From NCBI RefSeq assembly GCF_003309065.1, contig NZ_POAF01000003.1, positions 496,001 through 560,000 on the forward strand: 64,000 nucleotides of DNA, read 5' to 3'. The DNA is from Glutamicibacter soli (GTDB taxonomy: Bacteria > Actinomycetota > Actinomycetes > Actinomycetales > Micrococcaceae). This document shows positions 35,496-44,640 of the stretch, one piece after another (the first letter of the stretch is position 1; each line of letters opens with the position of its first letter). The notes beneath the pieces are model-generated. The model searched no databases. It had not been told where the DNA came from and saw only the letters and a program-made list of their open reading frames with translations. The position numbers were made by a program, and so were the translations under genes.

Positions 35496-37409
35496 ATGCA
35501 AATCACCACCGGCACCCTGGCCGAAACGCTCAACATCGAGGATCTTCGCGCGAATATCGATTCGGCCCAGACCCCGGCCCTGATCATGCTCACCGCCCAC
35601 GTCACCTCCGACACCTCGGTGCTCAAGGATGAATGGCGCCCGAACCTGCGCACCCTGCCTTCCAGCGGGCTGAGCCCGGAAGCCGATGCCGCGGCGCGCG
35701 AGCTGTGCCTGAGCCTGCTGGAGCCGTTCCTGCCGCAGCAGCACACTTGGGCCGAAACCCTGGACGATTCGGTGCGCATCGCCATCAGCAACTGGCTGAT
35801 GGGCGCGGTCAACGAGGATGCGCTGACCCTGTCGAAGGTCGCCTTCACCTCCAACACCGGCGATCCGCGCGCACCGCAGTGGACCCTGGACGACATCGCT
35901 CCGGGCAGCGAGCTGACCGCGACCGTGATCGGCACAGGCTTCTCCGGTCTGATGGCCGCGCTGCGCCTGAAGCAGGCCGGCGTCCCGTTCACCATCATCG
36001 AGAAGAACACCGGCGTGGGCGGCACCTGGTGGGAGAACACCTACCCGAGCTGCCGCACCGACGTGCGCAGCCACATCTACACCTACTCCTTCCGCCAGCT
36101 CAACTGGGAAACCCACTTCGGCCGCCAGGACAGGATCCACGACTACCTGCACGACTTCGCAGCCGACAACGGCCTGCTGGAGCACGTCGCATTCGGCGTC
36201 GAGGTCACCAAGGCCGTCTTCAACGAAGACACCCAGACCTGGAGCCTGGAGACCAAGGACCTGAACGGCAACGTCGCCACCCACGAGACCAGCATCGTGA
36301 TCAGCGCCGTCGGCCAGTTGAACCGTCCGTCCATCCCGAACCTCCCGGGACTGGACAGCTTCACCGGACCCAAGGTTCACTCGGCGCTGTGGGACCACGA
36401 GCTGGACTTCACCGGCAAGAAGGTGGCCGTCATCGGCACCGGCGCCTCCGCGCTGCAGTTCGCCCCGGAGGTCGCCAAGGTCGCTTCCAAGGTCACGATC
36501 TTCCAGCGTTCGGCCCCATGGCTGCGCAAGACTCCGGTGCTGCGCCAGGAAGTCCCCGCCGGCGAGCGCTGGATGATGGACCACCTGAACCAGTACCGCG
36601 CGTTCTACCGCTTCTCCATCTTCCTGCCCCGCCTGATCGGCAACCTGCCGGCAGCCACCGTGGATCCGGACTACCCGCCCACCGAGCGAGCGGTCTCGGC
36701 AGCCAACGACGCGCTGCGTCAGGAACTGACCGAGTACCTGGTCGAGCAGGCCGGGGACCGCGAGGACCTGCGCGAGCAGATCATCCCGAACTACCCGCCG
36801 GCAGCCAAGCGCATCATCTGCGACGACGGCACCTGGGTCTCCACCCTGAAGCGCGAGAACGTCCAGCTGGTCTCCCACGCGGTGCAGAAGATCGACGAGA
36901 CCGGCGTCTGGGCCGGCGACGAGCACTTCGACGCGGACATCATCCTGTTCGGCACCGGCTTCAAGGCAGCAGACTTCCTGCTGCCGATGAAGGTCGAGGG
37001 CCTGAACGGCCAAGACCTGCATGAGAAGTGGGGCATCGACGCGAGCGCCTACCTGGGCACCGCGCTGCCGGGCTTCCCGAACTTCTTCTGCATGTACGGC
37101 CCGAACACCAACACTGTGATCCACGGCAACCTGGTCTTCTTCCTCGAATGCCAGGCGAACTACATCCTCAGCGCTATCAAGACCCTGGCCGAAACCGGCA
37201 GCAAGTCGATGAACCTGCGCGACGACGTGTTCGACGCCTACGACAAGCTGATCGTCTCCGAAAGCGCCAAGCGCACCTGGGGCTGGTCCAAGACCCACTC
37301 CTGGTACATGAACGCCGAGGGACGCTCCACCATCATGTGGCCGCTGCCGGCCATCGAGTACTACCGGCGCACCGCGCAGGTCGACCCCGCAGAATACGAA
37401 CTGAGCTAG
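35496..37409 (+). CDS. Baeyer-Villiger monooxygenase, HAPMO-like with N-terminal extension
   Basis: A 637-aa FAD/NADPH enzyme inserting oxygen next to a ketone. The first Rossmann motif GTGFSG is at 146-151, the BVMO fingerprint FTGPKVHSALWD at 289-300 and the second Rossmann motif GTGASA at 314-319. The extra 140 N-terminal residues and total length are characteristic of 4-hydroxyacetophenone-monooxygenase-type enzymes. ATG 35496 follows GGAG; an upstream TTG is unlikely. An alpha/beta hydrolase gene lies on each side, as expected when the ester product is split next. A terminator hairpin follows immediately. Confidence 0.92.
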   Translation: MQITTGTLAETLNIEDLRANIDSAQTPALIMLTAHVTSDTSVLKDEWRPNLRTLPSSGLSPEADAAARELCLSLLEPFLPQQHTWAETLDDSVRIAISNWLMGAVNEDALTLSKVAFTSNTGDPRAPQWTLDDIAPGSELTATVIGTGFSGLMAALRLKQAGVPFTIIEKNTGVGGTWWENTYPSCRTDVRSHIYTYSFRQLNWETHFGRQDRIHDYLHDFAADNGLLEHVAFGVEVTKAVFNEDTQTWSLETKDLNGNVATHETSIVISAVGQLNRPSIPNLPGLDSFTGPKVHSALWDHELDFTGKKVAVIGTGASALQFAPEVAKVASKVTIFQRSAPWLRKTPVLRQEVPAGERWMMDHLNQYRAFYRFSIFLPRLIGNLPAATVDPDYPPTERAVSAANDALRQELTEYLVEQAGDREDLREQIIPNYPPAAKRIICDDGTWVSTLKRENVQLVSHAVQKIDETGVWAGDEHFDADIILFGTGFKAADFLLPMKVEGLNGQDLHEKWGIDASAYLGTALPGFPNFFCMYGPNTNTVIHGNLVFFLECQANYILSAIKTLAETGSKSMNLRDDVFDAYDKLIVSESAKRTWGWSKTHSWYMNAEGRSTIMWPLPAIEYYRRTAQVDPAEYELS

Positions 37410-37411
37410 CT

Positions 37412-37439
37412 GGAAGGCGGCGCGCCGGCGCCGCCTTCC
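37412..37439 (+). terminator. Hairpin after the HAPMO-like gene
   Basis: A perfect 12-bp stem (37412-37423 with 37428-37439), 4-base loop, three bases after the stop codon. There is no strong T tract. Confidence 0.65.
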
Positions 37440-37473
37440 CCCGTCACCTACGTGAACAACACTGGAGGAACCA

Positions 37474-38337
37474 ATGCCTACGAACACGGCAACTATCACC
37501 GAGACCACTGCGGTGGTCGCCAACTTGGAAACCCGCTACTTCACCGGCGGGCCTGAAATCGGGACCCCCGTGGTCTTCATGCACGACGGCGCCTGGGGCG
37601 GCGCCACCGATATCACCTGGGGCAAGGTGCTGCCGCTGGCGGCCGAGACCTACCGCGTGATCGCCCCGGACTTCCTGGGCTACGGCGGCACCGCCAAGTC
37701 GGTGCGCGTGGACGTCTCCCCGTTCGCCTTCCGCATCCGCCACGTCTTTTCGCTGCTGGACCAGCTGGGCATCACCGAACCGGTGCACCTGGTGGGCAAC
37801 TCCTTCGGCGGCTCCATGGGCCTGCGCGCCCTGAGCGACCCGGCCTACCGCGACCGCATTGCGTCCGTGACCACCATCAACGGCACCGGCGGCCCTTGGA
37901 AGACCGAGGACATGGCCAAGATCGGCGCCTTCGACGGAGAGCGCGAATCCATGGAAGCCATCGTTGAGATCCTGTGTGACGAGTCCGAGGACCGCCAGGA
38001 GCTCGTCGACGCCCGCTTCGCCTGGGCCCGCACCCCCGGCCACTTCACCTGCATGCGCGCCCCGCACTTCCCGATCCCTGACGCGCTGAAGGCCGAGCGC
38101 CCTGCAGATCCGTTCCCGGAAAACCTGCGCGGCATCACCACCCCGGCGCTGCTGCTCGAGGGCGCCAACGACACCCTGCTGGAATCCGGCTGGAACCAGA
38201 AGCTGGCCGAGCTGCTGCCTGGCGGCGTGGCCAAGACCATCGAGGCCAAGCACTGCCCGAACATCACCCATCCCGAGCAGACCTGGGAGATCATCAACGA
38301 GTTCCTGTCCGCACAGGTTGCAGGAGGCAAGGCATGA
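37474..38337 (+). CDS. Alpha/beta hydrolase, meta-cleavage-product-hydrolase-like
   Basis: A 287-aa hydrolase. The segment MHDGAWGGATDITWGKVLP is the oxyanion region; the nucleophile elbow is GNSFGGS with Ser near 110, and the catalytic His is near the end in HCPNITHPEQ. The pattern is close to C-C hydrolases acting on ring-fission products, but ester or lactone hydrolysis is equally possible. ATG 37474 follows GGAGGAACC. Its stop overlaps the next SDR start (ATGA), so the two are coupled. Confidence 0.87.
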   Translation: MPTNTATITETTAVVANLETRYFTGGPEIGTPVVFMHDGAWGGATDITWGKVLPLAAETYRVIAPDFLGYGGTAKSVRVDVSPFAFRIRHVFSLLDQLGITEPVHLVGNSFGGSMGLRALSDPAYRDRIASVTTINGTGGPWKTEDMAKIGAFDGERESMEAIVEILCDESEDRQELVDARFAWARTPGHFTCMRAPHFPIPDALKAERPADPFPENLRGITTPALLLEGANDTLLESGWNQKLAELLPGGVAKTIEAKHCPNITHPEQTWEIINEFLSAQVAGGKA

Positions 38338-39032
38338 GCAAGCCGGCACTGGTGATTTCCGGCGGTTCCTCCGGCATCGGCGAAGCGCTGGTCGAGGACC
38401 TGCGCAAGGACTGGGACGTCTTCTCGGTCTCCCGTTCGCTGCCCAAGAACCCGCTGGAGGGTGTGCACTACGTCGCCGGGGATGTCGCCGGCGACGCGGC
38501 CTCAAATGTCCGCGAGGCCCTGGCGGCCGCAGGCCACACGAGCATCCACTCGCTGATCCACTGCGCCGGCGTGGGCCTGTTCGGCCCGTTCCTTGAAACC
38601 ACCAAGGCGGATTGGGAACGCACGCTGATGCTGAACCTGCACGGCACCCTGAACTTCGTGCAGGGCTTGGCAGATCTGGTGCAGGATTCGGGCCGCGTGC
38701 TGCTGTATTCCTCGGGCACCGTGTTCAAGGCTCCGGGCGGCTCGGCCGCCTACGCCGCGTCCAAGGCAGGCATCATCGGTTTTGCGCGCAGCTTCGCCGT
38801 GGAGATGGGCGCACGGGACATCACCGTCAACGTAATCGCCCCAGGGCTTGTCATCACGCCGCTGGCGGCCGACCTGGCCAAGGGCGAGGAGGCGAATATC
38901 GCCACCCGCGCCATCAAGCGCCCGTCCGTGGTCCAGGACTACGTGGGCCCGACCCGTTTCTTCCTCTCCGAGGGAGCCGGGTTCGTTTCCGGGCAGACCC
39001 TGGTGGTTGACGGCGGATCCATCCGCCGCTGA
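38334..39032 (+). CDS. SDR family oxidoreductase
   Basis: A 232-aa short-chain dehydrogenase, on the short side for the family. The cofactor motif is SGGSSGIGEAL at residues 9-19; HCAGVG replaces the usual NNAG, and the catalytic part YSSGTVFKAPGGSAAYAASK is intact. The start overlaps the hydrolase stop. The protein should reduce or oxidise a hydroxyl/keto group in the same branch as the hydrolase. This is the third SDR within 9 kb. Confidence 0.88.
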   Translation: MSKPALVISGGSSGIGEALVEDLRKDWDVFSVSRSLPKNPLEGVHYVAGDVAGDAASNVREALAAAGHTSIHSLIHCAGVGLFGPFLETTKADWERTLMLNLHGTLNFVQGLADLVQDSGRVLLYSSGTVFKAPGGSAAYAASKAGIIGFARSFAVEMGARDITVNVIAPGLVITPLAADLAKGEEANIATRAIKRPSVVQDYVGPTRFFLSEGAGFVSGQTLVVDGGSIRR

Positions 39033-39109
39033 TTTCCCCTGCCCAGACGGCGGGTGTCGAGAGTTCCTCGGCGCCCGCCACCGGCTTTTAAGCACCCATA
39101 TGAGTGCGA

Positions 39110-39124
39110 TATGACCGTGATAGC
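39110..39124. promoter_or_regulatory. TATGACCGTGATAGC, candidate LysR-type site
   Basis: It resembles the sites at 19348 and 33493 (TATN-N5-GATAGC), and another GATA follows at 39125. It lies 48 bases upstream of the exporter gene, in its promoter region. Confidence 0.4.
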
Positions 39125-39171
39125 GATATAGGCATCACAGGCAGGAGCCGAATCATGGCAAAGTCAATGAC

Positions 39172-40248
39172 ATGGCACTTGATGAACCGAAGCGAACAAA
39201 TATGTCGGCGGACCCCGCTCCCGCCCCGGCACGCGATGATGCGCAGCCGAAACCTTCCGTCATGACACGGGTCAGCGGATTCCTTCCCGGTATCATTCTG
39301 TGCCTGGCAATGGGCGGCGTGTCGCTGGCCGCGGCCCGGCTGGTGCCGGGCATGAGCGCGCTGCTGATCGCGATCCTCCTCGGCGCACTGTGGCGCAACC
39401 TGGCGCCCGTGCCGGCTGTCTTCGCCCCCGGCGTCACCTTCTCCGGGAAAAAGCTGCTGCGCACCGGCATCGTGCTGCTGGGCTTCCAGCTCTCGCTGGG
39501 CGCCATCCTGGCCCTCGGCCCGGGCGTGCTGGTCATCGTGGTCCTCTGCGTGGGCGTCACCTTCCTGGCTACCGTATGGATCGGCGGACGCATGGGCATT
39601 GAGCTGCCCCAGCGCCTGCTGATTGCCGCCGGATTCTCCATCTGCGGCGCGGCCGCCGTGGCCGGCGCCGAGGGCGCCACCCGGGCCAAGCAGGACCAGG
39701 TGGCCACCGCCATCGGCCTGGTGGTGCTCTTCGGCACCCTGATGATCCCGCTGACCCCCGCGCTGGGTGCGCTGCTGGGCCTGAGCGAGACGAACATCGG
39801 TGTGCTCATCGGTGCCTCCACCCACGAGGTGGCCCAGGTGGTCGCCGCCGGCGGCGCCGTGGGCGCCACCGCACTGAGCGTGGCAGTCACGGTGAAGCTG
39901 GCCCGTGTGGTGATGCTCGCCCCGATCATGGCCGGGCTGTCCCTCTACATGAGCCGCAAGCACAACATTGAAGGCGGCAAGAAGCCGCCGCTGGTCCCGC
40001 TGTTCGTGGCGCTGTTCCTGGTCGCCATGCTGATCCGCACCACCGGCATCCTGCCCGAGTCGTTCCTGTCGCTGGCTTCCACCGCGCAGACCATCCTGCT
40101 GGCCGCCGCCATGTTCGCACTGGGCCTGGGAGTGCACCTGAAGTCGATCGTGAAGTCCGGCGGGCGCTCGCTGGTGCTGGCACTGCTGTCCACACTGGTC
40201 ATCCTGGTCATCGCCGTGGTCGGCGCGCTGCTCTACAGCCCGATGTAA
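39172..40248 (+). CDS. YeiH family putative sulfate exporter
   Basis: A 358-aa polytopic membrane protein with about ten hydrophobic helices after a 35-residue hydrophilic N-terminus. The YeiH/UPF0324 core is recognisable: VTFSGKKLLRTGIVLLGFQL, AAGFSICGAAAVAGAEGATR and GASTHEVAQVVAAGGAVG. The family is annotated as sulfate or sulfite exporters because of its link with sulfonate breakdown, but biochemistry is thin. Here it lies among SsuABC-like importer parts, without a recognisable desulfonating oxygenase. A perfect terminator follows. Confidence 0.88.
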   Translation: MALDEPKRTNMSADPAPAPARDDAQPKPSVMTRVSGFLPGIILCLAMGGVSLAAARLVPGMSALLIAILLGALWRNLAPVPAVFAPGVTFSGKKLLRTGIVLLGFQLSLGAILALGPGVLVIVVLCVGVTFLATVWIGGRMGIELPQRLLIAAGFSICGAAAVAGAEGATRAKQDQVATAIGLVVLFGTLMIPLTPALGALLGLSETNIGVLIGASTHEVAQVVAAGGAVGATALSVAVTVKLARVVMLAPIMAGLSLYMSRKHNIEGGKKPPLVPLFVALFLVAMLIRTTGILPESFLSLASTAQTILLAAAMFALGLGVHLKSIVKSGGRSLVLALLSTLVILVIAVVGALLYSPM

Positions 40249-40262
40249 ATCTGCACGCCAGG

Positions 40263-40300
40263 CGGATCCACAGCGGCCGGAAAAGGCCGCTGTGGATCCG
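40263..40300 (+). terminator. Intrinsic terminator after the YeiH gene
   Basis: A perfect 16-bp stem (40263-40278 with 40285-40300), 6-base loop, followed by TTTGCTTTTG. Confidence 0.9.
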
Positions 40301-40397
40301 TTTGCTTTTGGCTGCAGACCGGCCGGTTTCACCGCGAAGCAGTCCCGGAATCCGGATCAGGCTGGGGCATTGCGCCACACGCGATTCACAGTGGCAC

Positions 40398-40444
40398 CAC
40401 ACAGCCGCGGCCGGGAGAATTTTCCTCCCGGCCGCGGCTGTGTG
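40398..40444 (-). terminator. Terminator after P450 copy 2
   Basis: A perfect 20-bp stem (40398-40417 with 40425-40444) and a 7-base loop, 22 bases beyond the minus-strand P450 stop. With the hairpin at 40263 it insulates two converging operons. Confidence 0.85.
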
Positions 40445-40465
40445 ATGCCTGTTTCCTGAGTTCCC

Positions 40466-41683
40466 CTACTTCAGGGTGAAGCGCAGCGGCACCGAGGACC
40501 AGCCGCGCAGCACGTTGTTGTGGTGGTAGCCGACCTCGCCGGCCAGCTCGATGGAATCCACGGTATCCAGCAGCTTCTCCAGCAGGCAGGCCGCCTGCAG
40601 CCGGGCCGCGTGCTGGCCCACGCACTGGTGCACCCCCATGCCGAAGGCCAGGTGGCCCGAGGGGTCCCGGGACAGGTCGAACTTGTCCGGGTCCTCCCAG
40701 CGGCGCGGGTCCCGGTTGGCCGCCGGATAGCACATGAGCACCTTGCTGCCCTCGGGGATGGTGATCCCGCCGACCTCGAAGTCCCTGGCCGCGGTGCGGA
40801 ACATGGCCTGCACCGGGGACACCCAGCGCAGCGCCTCGTCGAAGGCAACCCGGGCCAGGGACGGGTTGGCCTTCAGCTTCTCCCACTGCTCGGGGTTGGT
40901 GGCCAGCGCGTAGAGCAACCCGGAGATTCCGTAGATGGTGGTGTCCACCCCGGCGGTGATCAGCGAGCTGCCCAGCAGCGCCGCGTTCTCATGCAGAATG
41001 TCCCCGCGATCCGCGGCGGCCCAGATGTCCGCGCCGAAGCCCTCGGACTTCAGTTCCTCGCGCTGGCACTTCTGGTACAGCCACGCCGCCAGCTCCGGGG
41101 CCCTGCGCTCCCCCGCCTTGACCAGGTCGTTGTAGGGGCCGGCGGTATTGAAGTTGTGGTCCGCGAACTCGACGAACTTGTCCCTCGCGCATTCATCGAC
41201 CCCGGACGCGTCGGGGAAGAAATCCACCGGTAGCATCGCGGCGATCTGCGCATGCCCGTCGACGGCCAGGCTGTCCCCGGAGCTGCTATCGGCCAGCAGG
41301 CCGTCCACCAGGGTGTCCACGCGGGCCATGCAGGTTTCGCGCAGGCCGCGCAGGGCCCGGGCGGAGAGGATCTCCTGCAGCACTTCGCGCGGAGCGTCAT
41401 GCAACGGCGGATCGGTCTGCAGCAGCCCCTTGGGCGAGTCGAGCTCGCGGATACTCACCCCGTCCCCCGACTTCAGGTCCTGCCACGCGCACAACGCATC
41501 GGACAGCTCGGCGAAGCGGCCGATCGCGTAGACGCCGTAGCGCGAGAGGAACGCCACCGGCCCTGCCTCGCGCAGCCGCTCTTGGAACGGCAGCGGATCT
41601 TCCAGGACTTCGGCGCTGAACGGATCGTCATCGATGATCGGGACCGTTCCTTCGGCCATGGGACAACGTGAGGTGACGCTCAT
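40466..41683 (-). CDS. Cytochrome P450, CYP199-like (copy 2)
   Basis: A 405-aa P450 paralogous to the one at 17047-18264 and of the same length. The I helix reads SLITAGVDTTIYGI, ExxR is EALRWVSP and the heme loop FGMGVHQCVGQ has Cys at 354. I chose ATG 41683 (GAAGGAG six bases before); upstream in-frame starts lie inside the binding-protein gene and add unrelated residues. No reductase is adjacent, so it probably shares the reductase at 18277-19299. It overlaps the preceding binding-protein gene by 56 bases. It likely hydroxylates a related or downstream substrate. Confidence 0.92.
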   Translation of the reverse strand: MSVTSRCPMAEGTVPIIDDDPFSAEVLEDPLPFQERLREAGPVAFLSRYGVYAIGRFAELSDALCAWQDLKSGDGVSIRELDSPKGLLQTDPPLHDAPREVLQEILSARALRGLRETCMARVDTLVDGLLADSSSGDSLAVDGHAQIAAMLPVDFFPDASGVDECARDKFVEFADHNFNTAGPYNDLVKAGERRAPELAAWLYQKCQREELKSEGFGADIWAAADRGDILHENAALLGSSLITAGVDTTIYGISGLLYALATNPEQWEKLKANPSLARVAFDEALRWVSPVQAMFRTAARDFEVGGITIPEGSKVLMCYPAANRDPRRWEDPDKFDLSRDPSGHLAFGMGVHQCVGQHAARLQAACLLEKLLDTVDSIELAGEVGYHHNNVLRGWSSVPLRFTLK

Positions 41684-42839
41684 GCAACTGCTCCTTCGTG
41701 ATCGATCCTGCTGCGGGAAAATGGCGGCGGGCGAACTCGGGCACCAGCGACTCGTAGGTGATGTCGCCCTTCTTGATGCTGCCGAAACGCAGCCCGACTT
41801 CGGCCATGCGCTCCACAACGTCCTTGGGCACCTTGAACATCGGCTGCAGCTTCGGTGCCACGTCGGCGGCGTAGTGGTCCATGTAGGCGCTGGCGATTTC
41901 CAATCCGCTGCCGCCCAGGGCGGTGTCGTTCAGGATCTTCGCGGCTCCGGCCTTGTCGTTGAGCATGAACTCGTGGGCGTCGTTCTGGGCCAGCAGCCAG
42001 TTGTTCACTGCCTGCGGCTTCTCGGCGATGGTCTTCTCGTTGGCGATGATGGAGACTACCGCCTGGTTGCGGATCACGTCAGGCGAGCTGGCCTCCGCGA
42101 AGTCCACCAGCACCTCGCCGCCGGTTTCCTGCGCCACGTAGCGGGCGGTGGTCCACTGCACACCCACGTAGGCGTCGATGCGGTTGGCCTTCATGTTCGG
42201 GATCGCCTGGGCGCCCAGGCCCACTGCCAGCACGGTGACGTCGCTGTACTTCAGTCCGGCTTCTTCCAGCGCGAGCTTCAGCTGCAGGTCGCCGCCCGAA
42301 CCGATGGCCGGCACGCCGACCTTCTTGCCCTTCAGGGACTTGATCTTCTCCACGAAGCTCGCATCCGCCGACGGCCAGCTGCCGCTCTTGGACCGGGCGA
42401 TGCCGTAGGTGGTTTCCATGGTGCGGAAGCCGATCAGCTGCGGCTTCTGCCCCTTCTGGCTGTTCGCGTGCGTCACCATGAGGTTCAGCGTGTCCGCGGC
42501 CATGCCCTCGACCGCTCCGGCGGCCAGCAGCTGGAACCCCTGGACGCCGCTGGAGGGCACGATGTGCTTGGGAACATCCAGGTGGCGCTTGGCGTAGTCC
42601 TTGTTCTGCGCGTTGATCGCGTCGATCACGAACCCGTCGCCGGGAACTGTCGAGATGTTGAACTTGATAGTCTCCTCGCCCGGCGCGGCGGTGGTGGATC
42701 CGCCGCAGGCTGCCAGCAGCGGCGCGGTGCCCAGTACGGCGGCGCCGAGGCCGGCGAACCTCAGGATTGACCGGCGTGAAATGTCGTTCTGCGGAAGTAG
42801 GAGTTTGCCTTGCGAGCCAAGCTGTCCTGAGCGGTTCAT
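41628..42839 (-). CDS. ABC transporter substrate-binding protein, SsuA/NMT1-like, Tat-exported lipoprotein (copy 2)
   Basis: A 403-aa paralogue of the protein at 21805-22914. It has a twin-arginine motif SRRSILRFAG, hydrophobic stretch and lipobox LAAC near residue 45. Similarity runs to the shared end YESLVPEFAR, after which copy 1 stops almost at once while copy 2 continues 33 residues through the P450 ribosome binding site and start. That tail looks like an accidental extension after loss of the original stop. It is co-transcribed with P450 copy 2. It should use the single permease and ATPase of the island. Confidence 0.88.
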   Translation of the reverse strand: MNRSGQLGSQGKLLLPQNDISRRSILRFAGLGAAVLGTAPLLAACGGSTTAAPGEETIKFNISTVPGDGFVIDAINAQNKDYAKRHLDVPKHIVPSSGVQGFQLLAAGAVEGMAADTLNLMVTHANSQKGQKPQLIGFRTMETTYGIARSKSGSWPSADASFVEKIKSLKGKKVGVPAIGSGGDLQLKLALEEAGLKYSDVTVLAVGLGAQAIPNMKANRIDAYVGVQWTTARYVAQETGGEVLVDFAEASSPDVIRNQAVVSIIANEKTIAEKPQAVNNWLLAQNDAHEFMLNDKAGAAKILNDTALGGSGLEIASAYMDHYAADVAPKLQPMFKVPKDVVERMAEVGLRFGSIKKGDITYESLVPEFARRHFPAAGSITKEQLHERHLTLSHGRRNGPDHR

Positions 42840-43400
42840 GTCCCCATGCCTTTACGTCGTCAAAAGTTCGGTGGTGCGATGTTTTGCCGTGCCGCGATTC
42901 CTTGGACCGCGGGACGGCGCTTGCAGGCCGAGCAGCTTCCGCGGCTTCGGTGGAGCGTGCGCCGGGTCCGACTGCGCTGTCGGCACCGGAAGCCCGGACC
43001 GCATGGTGCGGTCCGCTCCCGAGAAGTCCTCGAAGCTCCGATCGACCCCGCAGCGGCGGGCCCGATCTGGCGTCAGCATCGCATCAACGCCTTCGCCTGG
43101 GTCTCCGGCATGCGTCCGCCCGAGGCGGAGGGCCTTGCCGAAAGATGCGCGTGATTTGCGCGTGGAATCAATACTGTTAGGTAGCTCACGTTTTCGGTAG
43201 GCAAATTCCCTGCTCATACCGATAGCCATCGGCTATCACTCAGGACCCACTGCCGCACTGCCATCCATGGGGGAAGATCGGCGCAACTCCGCGGTTTCCG
43301 CGCCGGGCGGCGCGGCCGTGCAGGGCGCCGAAACCGCCTTAATACGTGATGCATTTTCTCGACAGGCCCGCTGCCCCAACCTATGATGGCGGCGCAAAAA
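42840..43400. other. Long leader region upstream of SBP2/P450 copy 2
   Basis: A minus-strand frame (42852-43229) is open for 125 codons but has no recognisable motif and atypical composition, so I do not call it a gene. The stretch probably holds the promoter and an untranslated leader of the binding-protein gene, with the GATA-N9-TATC site at 43221-43237 near its far end. Confidence 0.4.
43221..43237. promoter_or_regulatory. GATAGCCATCGGCTATC palindrome, candidate LysR-type site
   Basis: GATA-N9-TATC with inner GCC/GGC symmetry gives 7-base arms around a 3-base centre, and the block is flanked by CC and AC. It has the same GATA-N9-TATC layout as 29550-29566. It lies about 380 bases upstream of the binding-protein start. 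Confidence 0.5.
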
Positions 43401-43435
43401 CCGGGACCCGGGCCAGAGCATGGCCCGGGTCCCGG
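43401..43435 (-). terminator. Terminator after the alcohol dehydrogenase gene
   Basis: A perfect 15-bp stem (43401-43415 with 43421-43435), 5-base loop, with TTTTT following on the minus strand. Confidence 0.9.
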
Positions 43436-43465
43436 AATATGTGCGCTGGGAGGATTCGTCGCGGA

Positions 43466-44542
43466 TCAGGGGACGATGACCGCCCGGCCGCGGACGGCGC
43501 CCGCGTGCAGGTCCTCGTAGGCCTGCGGCGCCTGGCCCAGGGAGTATTCCTGCACCTGGACCCCGACCCTGCCGGCCCGGGCCAGTTCGAAGACCTCGAT
43601 CATTTCCCCGCGGGTGCCCCAATAGGGGATGCGCACCGCGGCGTCGAAGGCGATCAGGCCGAAGCCTACGGTCATGGTTCCCCCGGCCAGCCCGACGATG
43701 GTCACGTCAGCGCCGGTGGCGGCCACCGACTGGGACAGCGCCATGGTGGGCTGCGCGCCGACGAAGTCGAATACCGCATTGGCGCCCAGTCCCCGGGTCA
43801 GCTCGCGGATCTTGCCCGCCGCGTCAGCGTCGCTGGGCAGCACGTAGTCCGCGCCGGCGTGCCGCGCCACCTCCAGCTTTTCCTCGGTGACATCCAGCGC
43901 GATCACGGTGGCGCCGGACAGCTCCTTGAGTAGCTGGATGCCCACATGCCCCAGCCCGCCGGCGCCGATCACCACGGCCCAGCTGCCGGCCACGAGCTTG
44001 GGCAGCGACTGCTTGACCGCGTGGTACGGGGTGAGCCCCGCGTCGGTGAGCGACACGTTTTGCACCGGGTCCAGGTCCCCCAGCGGGAGCAGGTGGCGCA
44101 CGTCATCCACGATCATGTATTCGGCCATGGCCCCCTGCGCGCCCAGGCCCGGCGGGCGGATGCCCTCTGCGGCGGCGTTGGTGCAGTAGTTCTCCGCCCC
44201 GGTGCTGCAGCTGTGGCAGCGCCCGCAGCCCCACGGCCCGTAGACTGCCACCGCGTCGCCGAGGCTGAACGAGGTATTCACCCCGGGGCCGAAGGCCTCG
44301 ATGATGCCGGCGCCCTCATGGCCCAGGGTCAGCGGGTAGCTGTAGCCGCGGGCCAGGAACTGCTCCTCGGGCATCGCCATGACCACCTCGTCCGAGTGGC
44401 AGACGCCGGCGGCGGTGACCTTCAGCAGCACCTGGCCGGGTCCCGGCGTCGGGACCTCGATGTCCACCAGTTCGGGCCGGCGCCCGTGTTCCAGATACCT
44501 CAGCGCCTTCATGGTGCGCGGTGCGGTGCCGTCGTTGGCCAT
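43466..44542 (-). CDS. Zinc-dependent alcohol dehydrogenase
   Basis: A 358-aa medium-chain dehydrogenase with both zincs. The catalytic Cys is in AGVCHSDEV and the His-Glu pair in LGHEGAGI; the structural zinc lobe is CGRCHSCSTGAENYC. The NAD loop is GAGGLGHVGIQ. ATG 44542 follows AAAGGAAAACA; the frame stays open upstream through the intergenic region but without a start signal. It oxidises a primary or secondary alcohol with NAD. It is the last gene of the MFS-SDR-ADH operon. Confidence 0.92.
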   Translation of the reverse strand: MANDGTAPRTMKALRYLEHGRRPELVDIEVPTPGPGQVLLKVTAAGVCHSDEVVMAMPEEQFLARGYSYPLTLGHEGAGIIEAFGPGVNTSFSLGDAVAVYGPWGCGRCHSCSTGAENYCTNAAAEGIRPPGLGAQGAMAEYMIVDDVRHLLPLGDLDPVQNVSLTDAGLTPYHAVKQSLPKLVAGSWAVVIGAGGLGHVGIQLLKELSGATVIALDVTEEKLEVARHAGADYVLPSDADAAGKIRELTRGLGANAVFDFVGAQPTMALSQSVAATGADVTIVGLAGGTMTVGFGLIAFDAAVRIPYWGTRGEMIEVFELARAGRVGVQVQEYSLGQAPQAYEDLHAGAVRGRAVIVP

Positions 44543-44640
44543 TGTTTTCCTTTCGACTAGCGATGCGGCGCAGCCTGTCGTTGCCGCGCCGCGCAGACAT
44601 ATTAATAGGGGGATGCGAAATGCCACTGCCGCGGCATGGC

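Noticed and set aside
35202-37523. A 773-codon minus-strand open frame
   Set aside because: It is the antisense shadow of the HAPMO-like monooxygenase gene; no motif and no start signal.
42852-43229. A 125-codon minus-strand ORF upstream of the second binding protein
   Set aside because: No motif, odd composition, and it overlaps the candidate operator at 43221; more likely leader DNA.
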